Of a stretch of DNA of 64,000 nucleotides, positions 42,176-49,993 are shown one piece after another (position 1 is the stretch's first letter; every line of letters begins with the position of its first letter). The DNA comes from Caldatribacterium sp051549785 (GTDB lineage Bacteria; Atribacterota; Atribacteria; Atribacterales; Caldatribacteriaceae), in contig NZ_CP189974.1 in the NCBI RefSeq assembly GCF_051549785.1, positions 868,001 through 932,000 on the forward strand, in the 5' to 3' direction. The translations under genes and the position numbers were made by a program. Below the pieces are notes generated by a model. It worked only from the letters and a program-made list of their open reading frames with translations, searched no databases and had not been told where the DNA came from.

Positions 42176-42838
42176 ATGCACGACGATGGAGCCCGGGAAC
42201 GCCGGAAGAAAATGGTGGAACACCAGCTCATTGCTCGGGGCATCGCCGACCAGCGAGTGCTTGGGGCTTTTTTAAAGGTTCCCCGCCATCTCTTCGTCCC
42301 GGAGGAGTATGAGGAGCTGGCGTATCAGGATTCCCCGCTCCCTATTGGGAGCGGACAAACCATTTCACAGCCCTATATCGTTGCGCTCATGCTGGAGCTT
42401 TTGGAACTTTCGCCTGAAGACCGGGTGCTTGAGATTGGCACGGGTTCGGGGTACCAGACGGCGCTTCTGGCAGAAATCGTTCGCGAGGTCTACAGCGTAG
42501 AGCGCATCCCAAGGCTTTTCTTTGAGGCCAGAGAACGACTGCACCGCCTTGGGTACACAAACGCATACCTTTTCCTCGGTGACGGGAGCAAGGGCCTGCC
42601 AGAGTTTGCCCCCTACGACAAGATTATCGTGAGTGCCTGCGCGAAACACATTTACGAGGCGTGGGTTGAGGAGCTCCGGGAGGGAGGAATCATGGTCCTG
42701 CCCTTAGAGGATGCCCATGGCCAGAGTCTCGTCCGGGCCTGGAAGAGAAAAGGAAAGCTCAGGCTCGAGCACCACGGCGGCTGTATTTTTGTCCCTCTCG
42801 TTGAGGAGGATGCCCACGGGGAGCAAGAAGACCTGTGA
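42176..42838 (+). CDS. pcm: Protein-L-isoaspartate O-methyltransferase
   Basis: Predicted 220 aa. SAM-binding motif LEIGTGSGYQTALLAEI, preceded by FVPEEYEELAYQDSPLPIGSGQTISQP, both diagnostic. It repairs isoaspartyl residues formed spontaneously in aged or heated proteins. Last gene of the surE-acyP-pcm group. Its final 80 bp overlap the 3' end of the minus-strand symporter gene, an unusually long convergent overlap. Confidence 0.95.
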   Translation: MHDDGARERRKKMVEHQLIARGIADQRVLGAFLKVPRHLFVPEEYEELAYQDSPLPIGSGQTISQPYIVALMLELLELSPEDRVLEIGTGSGYQTALLAEIVREVYSVERIPRLFFEARERLHRLGYTNAYLFLGDGSKGLPEFAPYDKIIVSACAKHIYEAWVEELREGGIMVLPLEDAHGQSLVRAWKRKGKLRLEHHGGCIFVPLVEEDAHGEQEDL

Positions 42839-44216
42839 GGAGGTAGACGCCGGAGGCCACCCCAAGGACTGAAGGGGCTGTCCATCCACCGAAAATCCTC
42901 ACTCCCGCAAGCTGCAGGAGGGCAAGCACGGCTCCAAGGACCATGCTGAGGAGAGCGGCTCTGTCACTTTTTTGCCTGCTGAAGAACGTTCCGACGATGG
43001 TTGGCACCACGCTGAGGAGTCCGAGGGAGGAAGTGACCGAGAGCAGGGCGATGAGGTTGAATCGCCCCAGGGCGAAGAAGAAGACGGCAAGGCAGAGCAG
43101 GGGGATGAAAAGGAACTGGGCGAAAAGGAGCCGTTTGTGCTCAGAGATACCCTTTGGGAGGACGTCCTGGAGAAAGAGCGAGGAAAGGGTAAGGATGATG
43201 GAATCGGCGGTAGAAACGGCGGCAGAGATAATCCCCACCACCACGAAAAGGGCAATCCAGGAAGGGATGGGGAATTCGAGAAGCAGGGTGGGTGTGGCAA
43301 GGTCGGGGTTTTTCAGGCCTGGCAGAAGCACCAGGGCTCCAAACCCTAAGGTGACGGTGATGAGGGTGTACACAAAACCGTACCCCAGAAACCCTGTGAT
43401 GGTTTTGCGCATTTCTCTGAGGTTTGCTGGCACAAGAAGCCGCTGGAAAACCTGGGGATTGGAGATACTGAAGAAGAACCAGGGGAGGGAGAGGTTGAGG
43501 AAGGTTCGAAAGGTGAAAAAGCCGTTTCCCGGAACACTCAACCACTGGGGATGGGTGGTCTCGACCGTGTGGAAGAAAGCGGAGAATCCCCCAAGAAGGC
43601 GCATGACCACAAAGGAGACTAAGGCAACAGAGCTTGCCATCATGATGCCTGCCTGGAGTGCATCGGTTGCCGCCACAGAGCGAAGTCCGGCAATTGTTGT
43701 CCAGAGGATGATGAAGCACAGGGCAAGGAGCAGCCCCACAGGGTACCCGATTGTCCCCCGGGAGAGCACCTCAAGGAGGTACCCGATTCCTGTGAGCTGC
43801 ACGGAGGTATAGGGGATGAGGAAACCCGAAACGATAAGAGCATACACGGTTCCCACCAGGGGATTCCGGTACTCGAGACTCAGGACCTCTCCAGGGCTCA
43901 CGCATCCGTGACGTTTGCCGGCTTCCCAGAACTTCGGTCCCACAAGGACTGCCCAGAAAAGCCCCGAGAGGTAGATGAGCTCAAAGCCTAAAGCACCTAC
44001 CCCTCCGCGGTAGGTAAGGCCCACAAGCCCAAGCATCATGAAGGCGCTGTAAGTGGTGGCACCATAGGAGAGGGCGGCAATGAGCCAGTGGAGCTTTCGT
44101 CCCGCCAGGAAGTACTCGATGAGGCTCAGGCGGGCTCCTCTCCGGACCGCCAGGGCGAAAGCGCTTCCCCATCCGGCGTAGAGCGCGATGGCAAGCCAGA
44201 GATACCGCTCACTCAT
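42759..44216 (-). CDS. Sodium:solute symporter (SSS family)
   Basis: Predicted 485 aa with about 13 hydrophobic helices. Recognisable family elements are EYFLAGRKLHWLIAALSYGATTYSAFMMLGLVG near residue 35-65 and ISAAVSTADSIILTLSSLFLQDV in the eighth-helix region, which forms the Na2 site (Ser and Thr/Ser side chains). Substrates of the family include amino acids, pantothenate, sugars and short acids, and cannot be predicted here. Na+ coupling agrees with the Na+-type ATP synthase c subunit in the same window. Preceded by a small membrane protein gene with an 8-base overlap. Confidence 0.9.
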   Translation of the reverse strand: MSERYLWLAIALYAGWGSAFALAVRRGARLSLIEYFLAGRKLHWLIAALSYGATTYSAFMMLGLVGLTYRGGVGALGFELIYLSGLFWAVLVGPKFWEAGKRHGCVSPGEVLSLEYRNPLVGTVYALIVSGFLIPYTSVQLTGIGYLLEVLSRGTIGYPVGLLLALCFIILWTTIAGLRSVAATDALQAGIMMASSVALVSFVVMRLLGGFSAFFHTVETTHPQWLSVPGNGFFTFRTFLNLSLPWFFFSISNPQVFQRLLVPANLREMRKTITGFLGYGFVYTLITVTLGFGALVLLPGLKNPDLATPTLLLEFPIPSWIALFVVVGIISAAVSTADSIILTLSSLFLQDVLPKGISEHKRLLFAQFLFIPLLCLAVFFFALGRFNLIALLSVTSSLGLLSVVPTIVGTFFSRQKSDRAALLSMVLGAVLALLQLAGVRIFGGWTAPSVLGVASGVYLLTGLLAPRGHPPQREGQKYSRRGARA

Positions 44217-44370
44217 GCCAAGACCTCATCATGCGGAGGAGAAGGAGAATGGCCAGAACTGCAAAGGCGCTCCAGAAGAGGAAGCTCCCACTGAAGCGCT
44301 GCACCCGGGAGAGGACGGTGAAGGGAAGAAGGTACGCTAAAACCACAAGGGAAAGAAAAGCAAGGAGCAC
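44209..44370 (-). CDS. Small two-helix companion of the sodium symporter
   Basis: Predicted 53 aa from GTG 44370, which has GGAGG seven bases upstream; the frame extends further upstream but that part has no membrane character. Two hydrophobic segments (LLAFLSLVVLAYLLPFTVL and FLFWSAFAVLAILLLL) end in RMMRSWHE. The stop overlaps the start of the symporter. Short two-helix partners of SSS transporters (DUF3311-like) have this size and position; the match is by layout, not by a sequence motif. Confidence 0.65.
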   Translation of the reverse strand: MLLAFLSLVVLAYLLPFTVLSRVQRFSGSFLFWSAFAVLAILLLLRMMRSWHE

Positions 44371-44437
44371 TCTCCTCCCTCCCCGCTTTTTGCTACAATG
44401 TAGCAGAAAGTAGGACGGGAGTAAAGGGGGAAGAGGG

Positions 44438-44983
44438 ATGTCCAGAGCTTTTCTCGTCATCGATATGCTCAACGACTTCGTGCATCCCGATGGGGTACTC
44501 TTTGTGGGGCATCAGGTGCAGGGGGTCATCGCCACCATCGGAGAACTCCTTGAAGAACGGAGAAAGCAGAAAGACCTCATCATTTATGTGTGCGATGCCC
44601 ATCGCAGGGATGACGCCGAATTCCGGCTCTTTCCGCCGCACTGTGTGGAAGGGACCTGGGGGGCACAGGTGGTTGCGGACCTTGCGCCCCAGGAAGGGGA
44701 TTTCGTTCTTCCAAAAACGAAGTTCAGTGCGTTCCTTGGAACACCCCTTGACCTCATTCTCCGGGAAAAGAACGTCACGCACCTTGAGCTTGTGGGAGTG
44801 TGCACGAATATCTGCGTGCTGTACACCTGCGCCTTTGCGCGGATGCTCCATTACGAGGTGACGGTTTTCCGGGAGGGGGTGACCTCCTTTGACCTTGGAG
44901 CCCATGAGTGGGCGCTCCGGGAGATGGAGAACACCCTGAAGGCGGAGGTTCGCTCATGCGGGAAGTCATCCAGAGCGCAGTGA
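44438..44983 (+). CDS. Isochorismatase-family cysteine hydrolase (nicotinamidase-like)
   Basis: Predicted 181 aa. Catalytic triad candidates are Asp in FLVIDMLNDFVHPDG, Lys in VLPKTKFSAF and Cys in ELVGVCTNICVLYT. The His/Asp metal site of nicotinamidases is suggested by DAHRRDDAEF but is not fully canonical. Members hydrolyse nicotinamide or other amides. Start ATG 44438 after GTAAAGGGGGAAGAGGG. The end overlaps ftcD by 28 bp, so the two are co-transcribed; the pairing hints at amide or histidine-derived nitrogen use, but this is speculative. Confidence 0.85.
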   Translation: MSRAFLVIDMLNDFVHPDGVLFVGHQVQGVIATIGELLEERRKQKDLIIYVCDAHRRDDAEFRLFPPHCVEGTWGAQVVADLAPQEGDFVLPKTKFSAFLGTPLDLILREKNVTHLELVGVCTNICVLYTCAFARMLHYEVTVFREGVTSFDLGAHEWALREMENTLKAEVRSCGKSSRAQ

Positions 44984-45849
44984 ACGTGAGCACGTCGTCT
45001 TCTGCAGTCGTTCAGGAGATGGTGGAGCGTCTTGCTGCTTTTGAAAACCTGAAGGTGGCGGATTATTCCCTGGATCCGGACCACAACCGTTCGGTCGTCA
45101 CCCTCCTTGGGGCCCAGAAGGCCCTGGAGGCGGCCATTCCCATCTTTTTTGAGGTTGCCGAAAAGTACCTCGATATTCGCCTGCACCGGGGAGAACATCC
45201 CCGCATCGGCATTGTGGATGTGATTCCCTTCACGCCCTGGAGGGGTGTCGGGATGGAGGAGTGCAAGGCGCTGGCCTGGCGGGTAGGGGAGGAGATTGCC
45301 CGCCGTTTCCGCGTTCCGGTGTATTTCTACGGGGAAGCCGCAAGAAGGCCTGAACACCGGGACCTTTCACAGATTCGCCGGGGAGGGTATGAAGTTCTGC
45401 GAGAGGAAATCGCCCGTGTTCCGGAACGCTTCCCCGATGCCGGCCCCTACGAGGTGCACCCCACGCTGGGGGCTACAGCCATAGGAGCTCGGGGACCGCT
45501 TGTGGCCTTCAACGTGAATCTCAGAACCCAGGATGTCAGTGTGGCCCGAAAAATCGCCGCACGGGTTCGGGGAGGGTTGCAGGCGGTGAAGGCCATTGGG
45601 GTTGAGCTTAAAACCCGGGGAATGGTTCAGGTTTCTATGAACGTCCTGGACTTCCGGCGGAACTCGCTCCTTGAGGTTTTCAGGCTTGTGGCCCTTGAAG
45701 CTCGCCGATATGGCGTGGACGTGGCGGGATCAGAAATCATCGGTCTTGTCCCCCTCGAGGCTCTGGTAGATCTTGCGCAGGTTGTCCTTGGCATTCCCGA
45801 TTTGCGGGTGAGTCAGGTGGTGGAGCACCATCTGGCGGACGGTTTTTGA
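44956..45849 (+). CDS. ftcD: Glutamate formimidoyltransferase
   Basis: Predicted 298 aa, the transferase half only. N-terminal QSAVNVSTSSSAVVQEMVERLAA and DPDHNRSVVTLLG carry the conserved His-Asn; HPRIGIVDVIPFTP and the C-terminal SEIIGLVPLEALVDLAQ are typical. It moves the formimino group of formiminoglutamate to tetrahydrofolate in histidine degradation. No fused cyclodeaminase domain is present. Other hut genes are not in the window. ATG 44956 overlaps the preceding gene. Confidence 0.93.
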   Translation: MREVIQSAVNVSTSSSAVVQEMVERLAAFENLKVADYSLDPDHNRSVVTLLGAQKALEAAIPIFFEVAEKYLDIRLHRGEHPRIGIVDVIPFTPWRGVGMEECKALAWRVGEEIARRFRVPVYFYGEAARRPEHRDLSQIRRGGYEVLREEIARVPERFPDAGPYEVHPTLGATAIGARGPLVAFNVNLRTQDVSVARKIAARVRGGLQAVKAIGVELKTRGMVQVSMNVLDFRRNSLLEVFRLVALEARRYGVDVAGSEIIGLVPLEALVDLAQVVLGIPDLRVSQVVEHHLADGF

Positions 45850-45868
45850 CTTTTTTTGACTAACCCCC

Positions 45869-45897
45869 TTGACAGTTTGACCTTACTTGATTATAAT
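45869..45897 (+). promoter_or_regulatory. Consensus promoter of hsp20
   Basis: TTGACA (45869-45874), exactly 17 bases, then TATAAT (45892-45897): a full sigma-70 consensus. Additional TTGAC copies occur at 45846, 45856 and 45877. A TCGAG-AACG-CTCGA inverted repeat at 45909-45922 lies at or just after the expected start. Confidence 0.9.
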
Positions 45898-45946
45898 GGG
45901 AGCCGGACTCGAGAACGCTCGAAGACAGCGAAAGGAGGGATGACCT

Positions 45947-46432
45947 ATGGTGAGAAGAAGCGTTCCTGCCCGTCGCGAAGAGCGGCGAGTGAGCCCAATT
46001 CGGAGGCTCTGGGATCTCTTTGATCTCCGCAGTGACCTTGACGAAATCTTCGACGAACTCCTGGAGGCACCATTCTTCAGCGCACCGTCTTGGTTTGGCA
46101 ACTTCCCTGCTGTAGACGTTGCTGAAACCGAGAACGACGTCATCGTCAAGGCAGAAATCCCGGGAATTGACCCCAAGAACCTTGAAGTGCACGTCACCGA
46201 AGACTCCCTGGACATCAAAGGTGAAGTGAAGGACGAGTGGGAGGAACGGGACGTTGGATACTGCCGCAGAGAACGTTACTGTGGTGCCTTTGAACGCACC
46301 ATCGCTCTTCCAGCAAAGGTGAAGCAGGACGAGGTGAAGGCGCAGTACAAGGACGGCATCCTCACCATTACGCTCCCCAAAGTCGAACCGAGCAAACCCA
46401 AGGCCAGGAAGGTCGAAATCGAGGTGGCATAG
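45947..46432 (+). CDS. Hsp20/alpha-crystallin small heat-shock protein
   Basis: Predicted 161 aa. An N-terminal Arg-rich arm (MVRRSVPARREERRVSPIRRL) is followed by the alpha-crystallin domain from about residue 55 (FPAVDVAETENDVIVKAEIPGIDP) with the GILTITLPK motif near the end and a C-terminal extension. These proteins hold unfolded proteins in large oligomers. Strong ribosome-binding site AAAGGAGGGATGACCT, full-consensus promoter and a tight terminator, all of which indicate high expression as a single gene. Confidence 0.95.
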   Translation: MVRRSVPARREERRVSPIRRLWDLFDLRSDLDEIFDELLEAPFFSAPSWFGNFPAVDVAETENDVIVKAEIPGIDPKNLEVHVTEDSLDIKGEVKDEWEERDVGYCRRERYCGAFERTIALPAKVKQDEVKAQYKDGILTITLPKVEPSKPKARKVEIEVA

Positions 46433-46444
46433 CATTCCAGAAAA

Positions 46445-46477
46445 AGCCCCGGAGAGGATCCCCTCTCCGGGGCTTTT
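46445..46477 (+). terminator. Terminator of hsp20
   Basis: 13-bp GC-rich stem (46445-46457 with 46462-46474), four-base loop, then TTTTCTTTT. Confidence 0.92.
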
Positions 46478-46515
46478 CTTTTCCCCCCAAAATGTGTACA
46501 ATGTAAAAGAGGTGT

Positions 46516-46593
46516 CGGGGCGTGGCGCAGCCTGGTAAGCGCACACGGTTCGGGACCGTGGTGTCGGCCGTTCAAATCGGCTCGCCCCGACCA
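46516..46593 (+). tRNA. tRNA-Pro, anticodon CGG
   Basis: Acceptor CGGGGCG pairs with CGCCCCG, followed by A and an encoded CCA. The D stem is GCGC/GCGC, and the anticodon stem CACGG/CCGTG holds the loop TTCGGGA (anticodon CGG, codon CCG). The T loop is TTCAAAT. The C1-G72 first pair is typical of bacterial tRNA-Pro. TACAAT at 46497-46502 is a possible -10. Confidence 0.95.
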
Positions 46594-46609
46594 GTTTCCG
46601 GGTGATAGG

Positions 46610-47194
46610 ATGATCTACTATCTCTGTAAGTACCTCGCCCTTTTTCTTCTCAAGCTCTTCTCCTCCTTTCGGGCAAGTGGCAGAGAACATATCCCCCGGT
46701 ATGGTCCCTGTTTCCTGGTTTCGAACCATTCGAGTTACCTTGACCCCGTGGTCCTCGGATGCGCTTCACCCCGGCGTGTGTACTTTGTGGCCAAGGAGGA
46801 GCTCTTCCGGAACCCACTTGCCGCGTTTTTCCTGAGGCAGCTCGGGGCCTTCCCCCTGCGAAGAGGCGAGGTGGACAAAGAGGCGGTGCAGACGATTTTC
46901 CGGCTCCTCCGGGAGGGGAAGGTGGTCTGTTTTTTCCCCGAGGGAACCCGGAATGAAGGAACGCTTTTGCCCTTTCGCAAGGGTGCCCTGAAGCTCTTGC
47001 TCCGGGGGAATGCCCCAATTGTGGTGGCAAGCATCCGGGGAACGTACGAGAGCTTTTCCCGGCACCGGAAGTTCCCCCGTCCCTTTCCCATCCGGGTGGT
47101 GTTTTCCCCGCCCTTTTCTCCGGAAGGCCTGACTCCTGAGACCCTCGAGGACGAAATACGCAAACGTATGGAGGTTGCCTTTCATGGTTCGTAG
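46610..47194 (+). CDS. plsC: 1-acyl-sn-glycerol-3-phosphate acyltransferase
   Basis: Predicted 194 aa. A hydrophobic N terminus anchors it to the membrane; the catalytic NHSSYLD (NHx4D type) and the substrate-binding FFPEGTRNEG are present. It makes phosphatidic acid, the precursor of glycerophospholipids, so the cell has ester-linked bacterial lipids. The gene starts 17 bp after tRNA-Pro. The 3' end overlaps the NHL-repeat gene. Confidence 0.93.
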   Translation: MIYYLCKYLALFLLKLFSSFRASGREHIPRYGPCFLVSNHSSYLDPVVLGCASPRRVYFVAKEELFRNPLAAFFLRQLGAFPLRRGEVDKEAVQTIFRLLREGKVVCFFPEGTRNEGTLLPFRKGALKLLLRGNAPIVVASIRGTYESFSRHRKFPRPFPIRVVFSPPFSPEGLTPETLEDEIRKRMEVAFHGS

Positions 47195-48527
47195 AATGCT
47201 CCCCATCATCCTCTTTGGCTTTTTTTTGACCTCTTCGGCGCTTGCTCTGGTTTTCAGGATTGATGCGGTTTTCGAGGAAGTGGGAGGAGAGATACCCCTT
47301 CTGGACTACCCGGTGGGCATTGCTGTGGACGACGCAGGGGGAAGGGTATTCGTGAGCGACTGGGGGAATAACAGGGTTCTGGTGCTTGATAAAGCGGGGA
47401 AGCTTCTCCGGGAAATCAGGGACCTGAAGAGTCCTGCAGGGCTTGCCCTTGACAGAGAGCGGGGGAGGCTCTTTGTGGTGGAGCAGAAGGGGAACCGGGT
47501 AACTGTCTTCGACCTTGAGACGCTCAGTCCCCGGGGGAGCCTGAAGACCAGAAAGACTCCCCTAAGTGAGCCCCGGGGGATCTGGGTAGCGCAGGACGGT
47601 ACGGTTTATGTTGCGGATACAGGACGGTCGCGCATCGTGGCCTTTGGGGTTCAGGGAGAGGAACTCTTTGCCTTTGGCCGGGAAGGTATGGGGGACAACG
47701 AGTTCTACCAGCCCAGAGGAGTGGCCTATGACCCAAAGGAGCGCATCTGGGTGGTGGATACCCTCCATCACTGCGTGAAGGTTTTCGACGGAAAGGGAAA
47801 CTACCTCTTTCGTTTCGGTGAGGGTCTCAATCAGCCCCGCTACGTTGGCTTCTTTGGCGATCTTGCCTTTCTCTCCGATTACCGGAACCACCGGATTCTC
47901 GTCTATGACCTCCAGGGGGTGCTCCAGGGTGCTATTGGTGAAGAGGAGAAACTCTTCTCCTTTCCCGAGGGGCTCTGGATTGATGGTGAGGGGAAGCTCT
48001 GGGTGGCCGATGCTGGGAACAACCGGATTGTTCGAATTGACCTGGGGTACCTTGCCCATCCTGAGGAGTACCTGAAAACCCTCCTTGCGGAGGGGAAGGA
48101 CGAGGAGTTCTTTGAGGTCCTGGGTCGCCTGTCTCCTGAGGTCTGCAGGCGACCCGAGATTGGTCGTTTGCTCTTTGAGGCGTACAGGCGCCGGGGAGAC
48201 CTTGAGGCACTCATTGCCCAGGCGGAAGAGCTTTTTCTCTCCGATGAAGAGGAGCGCTCCCGGTGGAAGAGGACGCTTGGTGAGCTCTACGCCGAACGGG
48301 GACGTATCCTCGCCGGGCAGGGCTCTTTTGAGGAAGCGAAGGGCTTCCTGCTCCGGTCCTTCCGGTACGGTCGACTGGCTTCGCTTTTCTCCTACCTCTG
48401 GCTTGCTTTCCTGAGTGCAGGAGGAGAGTACCTTGGCATCCTCCTGCTCTTTGTGCTTTTGGGGGTGTTACTCTTTGTCTACCTGCGGCTTCGAGCCGAG
48501 CGGGAGAGGAGGTGGCGCCGGTGGTGA
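47184..48527 (+). CDS. Exported NHL-repeat protein with TPR-like region and C-terminal membrane anchor
   Basis: Predicted 447 aa from ATG 47184, which has GGAGG ten bases upstream. A signal peptide (about 1-22, ending ALAL) is followed by six or so NHL beta-propeller blades (repeats such as GRVFVSDWGNNRVLVLD, GTVYVADTGRSRIVAF and GKLWVADAGNNRIVRID). Helical, TPR-like repeats occupy about residues 290-400, and a final hydrophobic helix with a basic tail sits at 410-447. It should be held at the outer face of the cytoplasmic membrane with the propeller outside. The function is not known. Between plsC and the MEMO gene, overlapping both. Confidence 0.8.
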   Translation: MVRRMLPIILFGFFLTSSALALVFRIDAVFEEVGGEIPLLDYPVGIAVDDAGGRVFVSDWGNNRVLVLDKAGKLLREIRDLKSPAGLALDRERGRLFVVEQKGNRVTVFDLETLSPRGSLKTRKTPLSEPRGIWVAQDGTVYVADTGRSRIVAFGVQGEELFAFGREGMGDNEFYQPRGVAYDPKERIWVVDTLHHCVKVFDGKGNYLFRFGEGLNQPRYVGFFGDLAFLSDYRNHRILVYDLQGVLQGAIGEEEKLFSFPEGLWIDGEGKLWVADAGNNRIVRIDLGYLAHPEEYLKTLLAEGKDEEFFEVLGRLSPEVCRRPEIGRLLFEAYRRRGDLEALIAQAEELFLSDEEERSRWKRTLGELYAERGRILAGQGSFEEAKGFLLRSFRYGRLASLFSYLWLAFLSAGGEYLGILLLFVLLGVLLFVYLRLRAERERRWRRW

Positions 48528-49360
48528 GGAAAGAGGCGGTGGCAGGGTACTTCTATCCGGGAAAAGCCGAGGAGCTGCGGCTTCTTTTTGAGGAACTCTC
48601 CGCCTCTGCGTCGCGGGTTTTTCCGGAAGATCTCTCCGGGCTTCAGGATGCCAGTGGTGTGGTGAGCCCTCACGCCGGGTATATCTACTCGGGGGTGGCC
48701 GCCTGCGTTGCCCATCGCTTTCTCGCCCTTCTCCCCCCTGCACGGACGATTGTGCTCCTTGGTCCAAATCACCGGGGGGTGGGGAAACGGGTGGCCATAA
48801 GCAACGCTGAGTACTGGCAGACCCCTCTGGGGCGGGTACCTGTGGACAGGGAGTCGGTGGAGTTCCTTCTCTCGTACTCTTCGATGTTCGCCCTGGATGA
48901 ACTGGCGCATCAGTTTGAGCACTCTCTTGAGGTTCAGGTCCCCTTCCTCCAACACTTCCTGCCTTACGAATTCCAGATTCTCCCCATTGCCCTGCTTTCC
49001 CAGGACAGGGCAACGTCTGAAGCCTTGGGGGAGGCCCTTTTTGCCCTTTCGGAGAAGAAGCGGATTCTCGTTGTGGCAAGCAGCGACTTCTCCCACTACG
49101 AGCCGGAAGCGGTGGCCCGGACCAAAGACATAAAGGTCATTGATCGCATCTGCGCCCTGGATGTTGAGGGATTCTACCGGGTACTCCGGGAGAGAGACGT
49201 GAGCGTCTGTGGACCTGGAGGAATCGCTGCGCTCCTTGTGTACCACAAAAAGCGGGGAGGGAAAAGGGGCGAACTCCTCTTCTATACCCACAGCGGTGAG
49301 GTGACGGGTGAACGGCACCAAGTGGTTGGGTACGCGGCGGTCGCCTTTCCCCTGCCGTGA
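48512..49360 (+). CDS. amrB: MEMO1-family protein (AmmeMemoRadiSam system protein B)
   Basis: Predicted 282 aa from GTG 48512; nearby GTG codons are alternatives. The fold resembles extradiol dioxygenases: His in VSPHAGYIYSGVAA, LLGPNHRGVG, then HQFEHSLEVQVPFLQ and VASSDFSHYEP are conserved. In bacteria it usually co-occurs with AMMECR1 and a radical-SAM protein; neither is in the window. The biochemical role is not settled. Overlaps the end of the NHL-repeat gene by 16 bp. Confidence 0.9.
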   Translation: MAPVVRKEAVAGYFYPGKAEELRLLFEELSASASRVFPEDLSGLQDASGVVSPHAGYIYSGVAACVAHRFLALLPPARTIVLLGPNHRGVGKRVAISNAEYWQTPLGRVPVDRESVEFLLSYSSMFALDELAHQFEHSLEVQVPFLQHFLPYEFQILPIALLSQDRATSEALGEALFALSEKKRILVVASSDFSHYEPEAVARTKDIKVIDRICALDVEGFYRVLRERDVSVCGPGGIAALLVYHKKRGGKRGELLFYTHSGEVTGERHQVVGYAAVAFPLP

Positions 49361-49380
49361 AAAATATTTTTCCTCTCCCC

Positions 49381-49409
49381 TTGACAGGGGGTGTAGGGGG
49401 TGGTACTCT
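49381..49409 (+). promoter_or_regulatory. Promoter of the cold-shock gene
   Basis: TTGACA (49381-49386), 17 bases, TACTCT (49404-49409). The leader then contains a 16-base palindrome at 49417-49432 and a hairpin over the ribosome-binding site at 49441-49458. Confidence 0.75.
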
Positions 49410-49460
49410 AAGCACAACGCTTGCGCAAGCGTCAAGTTCAGATTGAGGAGGCTCAATTCA

Positions 49461-49661
49461 ATGGCAACAGGAAAAGTCAAGTGGTTCAGCACCACCAAGG
49501 GGTACGGGTTCATCTCTTCCGACCAGGGTGGTGACGTGTTTGTGCACTACACGGCAATCGAAGGAAACGGCTTCAAGACCCTCGAAGAGGGTCAGGCAGT
49601 GGAGTTCGATATCCAGCAGGGGGCAAAAGGCCCTCAGGCTGTTCGCGTGCGAAGAATATAG
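49461..49661 (+). CDS. Cold-shock domain protein
   Basis: Predicted 66 aa single cold-shock domain. RNP1 is KGYGFISS and RNP2 DVFVHYTAI, preceded by the usual GKVKWFSTT. It binds single-stranded RNA or DNA and acts as an RNA chaperone. The ATG at 49461 is the conserved start; the frame upstream is intergenic. Short single-gene transcript with promoter, structured leader and terminator. Confidence 0.96.
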   Translation: MATGKVKWFSTTKGYGFISSDQGGDVFVHYTAIEGNGFKTLEEGQAVEFDIQQGAKGPQAVRVRRI

Positions 49662-49683
49662 CACTCTTCCGGAAAAGCCAGAA

Positions 49684-49712
49684 AGCCCACCACTGGTGTG
49701 GTGGGCTTTTTC
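49684..49712 (+). terminator. Terminator of the cold-shock gene
   Basis: 10-bp stem (49684-49693 with 49698-49707), loop TGGT, then TTTTC and further T-rich sequence. Confidence 0.9.
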
Positions 49713-49729
49713 TTTTTCTGCCCCCATGC

Positions 49730-49735
49730 TATAAT
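49730..49735 (+). promoter_or_regulatory. -10 element upstream of rpmE
   Basis: Perfect TATAAT 32 bases before the rpmE start. The expected -35 position falls in the T tract of the preceding terminator and shows no TTGACA-like sequence. Confidence 0.5.
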
Positions 49736-49767
49736 TATTCCCACGCGCTGAAAGGAAGGTGGAGGAG

Positions 49768-49974
49768 ATGAAAAAAGGCATTCACCCCGAGTACGCCGAG
49801 ACCCGGGTCATCTGTGCCTGCGGGAACACGTTCGTGACAAGGTCGACGAAGTTCCCCGAAATTCGGGTGGAAATCTGCGCCAAGTGCCATCCCTTCTTCA
49901 CTGGTCAGCAGAAACTGGTGGACACGACCGGAAGGGTGGAGAAGTTCCGCAGTAAATACGGGGATAACTACTGA
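49768..49974 (+). CDS. rpmE: 50S ribosomal protein L31
   Basis: Predicted 68 aa. Starts MKKGIHPEY and has the zinc-binding cysteines CACGN and CAKCHPF, so it is the Zn-containing (C+) form. ATG 49768 has AAGGAAGG upstream; GTG 49759 is less likely. First gene of the rpmE-thyX-yqhQ-prfA-prmC series. Confidence 0.96.
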   Translation: MKKGIHPEYAETRVICACGNTFVTRSTKFPEIRVEICAKCHPFFTGQQKLVDTTGRVEKFRSKYGDNY

Positions 49975-49993
49975 CCCCGGTCCCGCGAATCCC

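Noticed and set aside
44390..44404. GCTACAATGTAGC palindrome between the symporter unit and the isochorismatase gene
   Set aside because: It contains a possible TACAAT -10, but I could not find a matching -35 on either strand and the site is short, so it is not listed as an operator.
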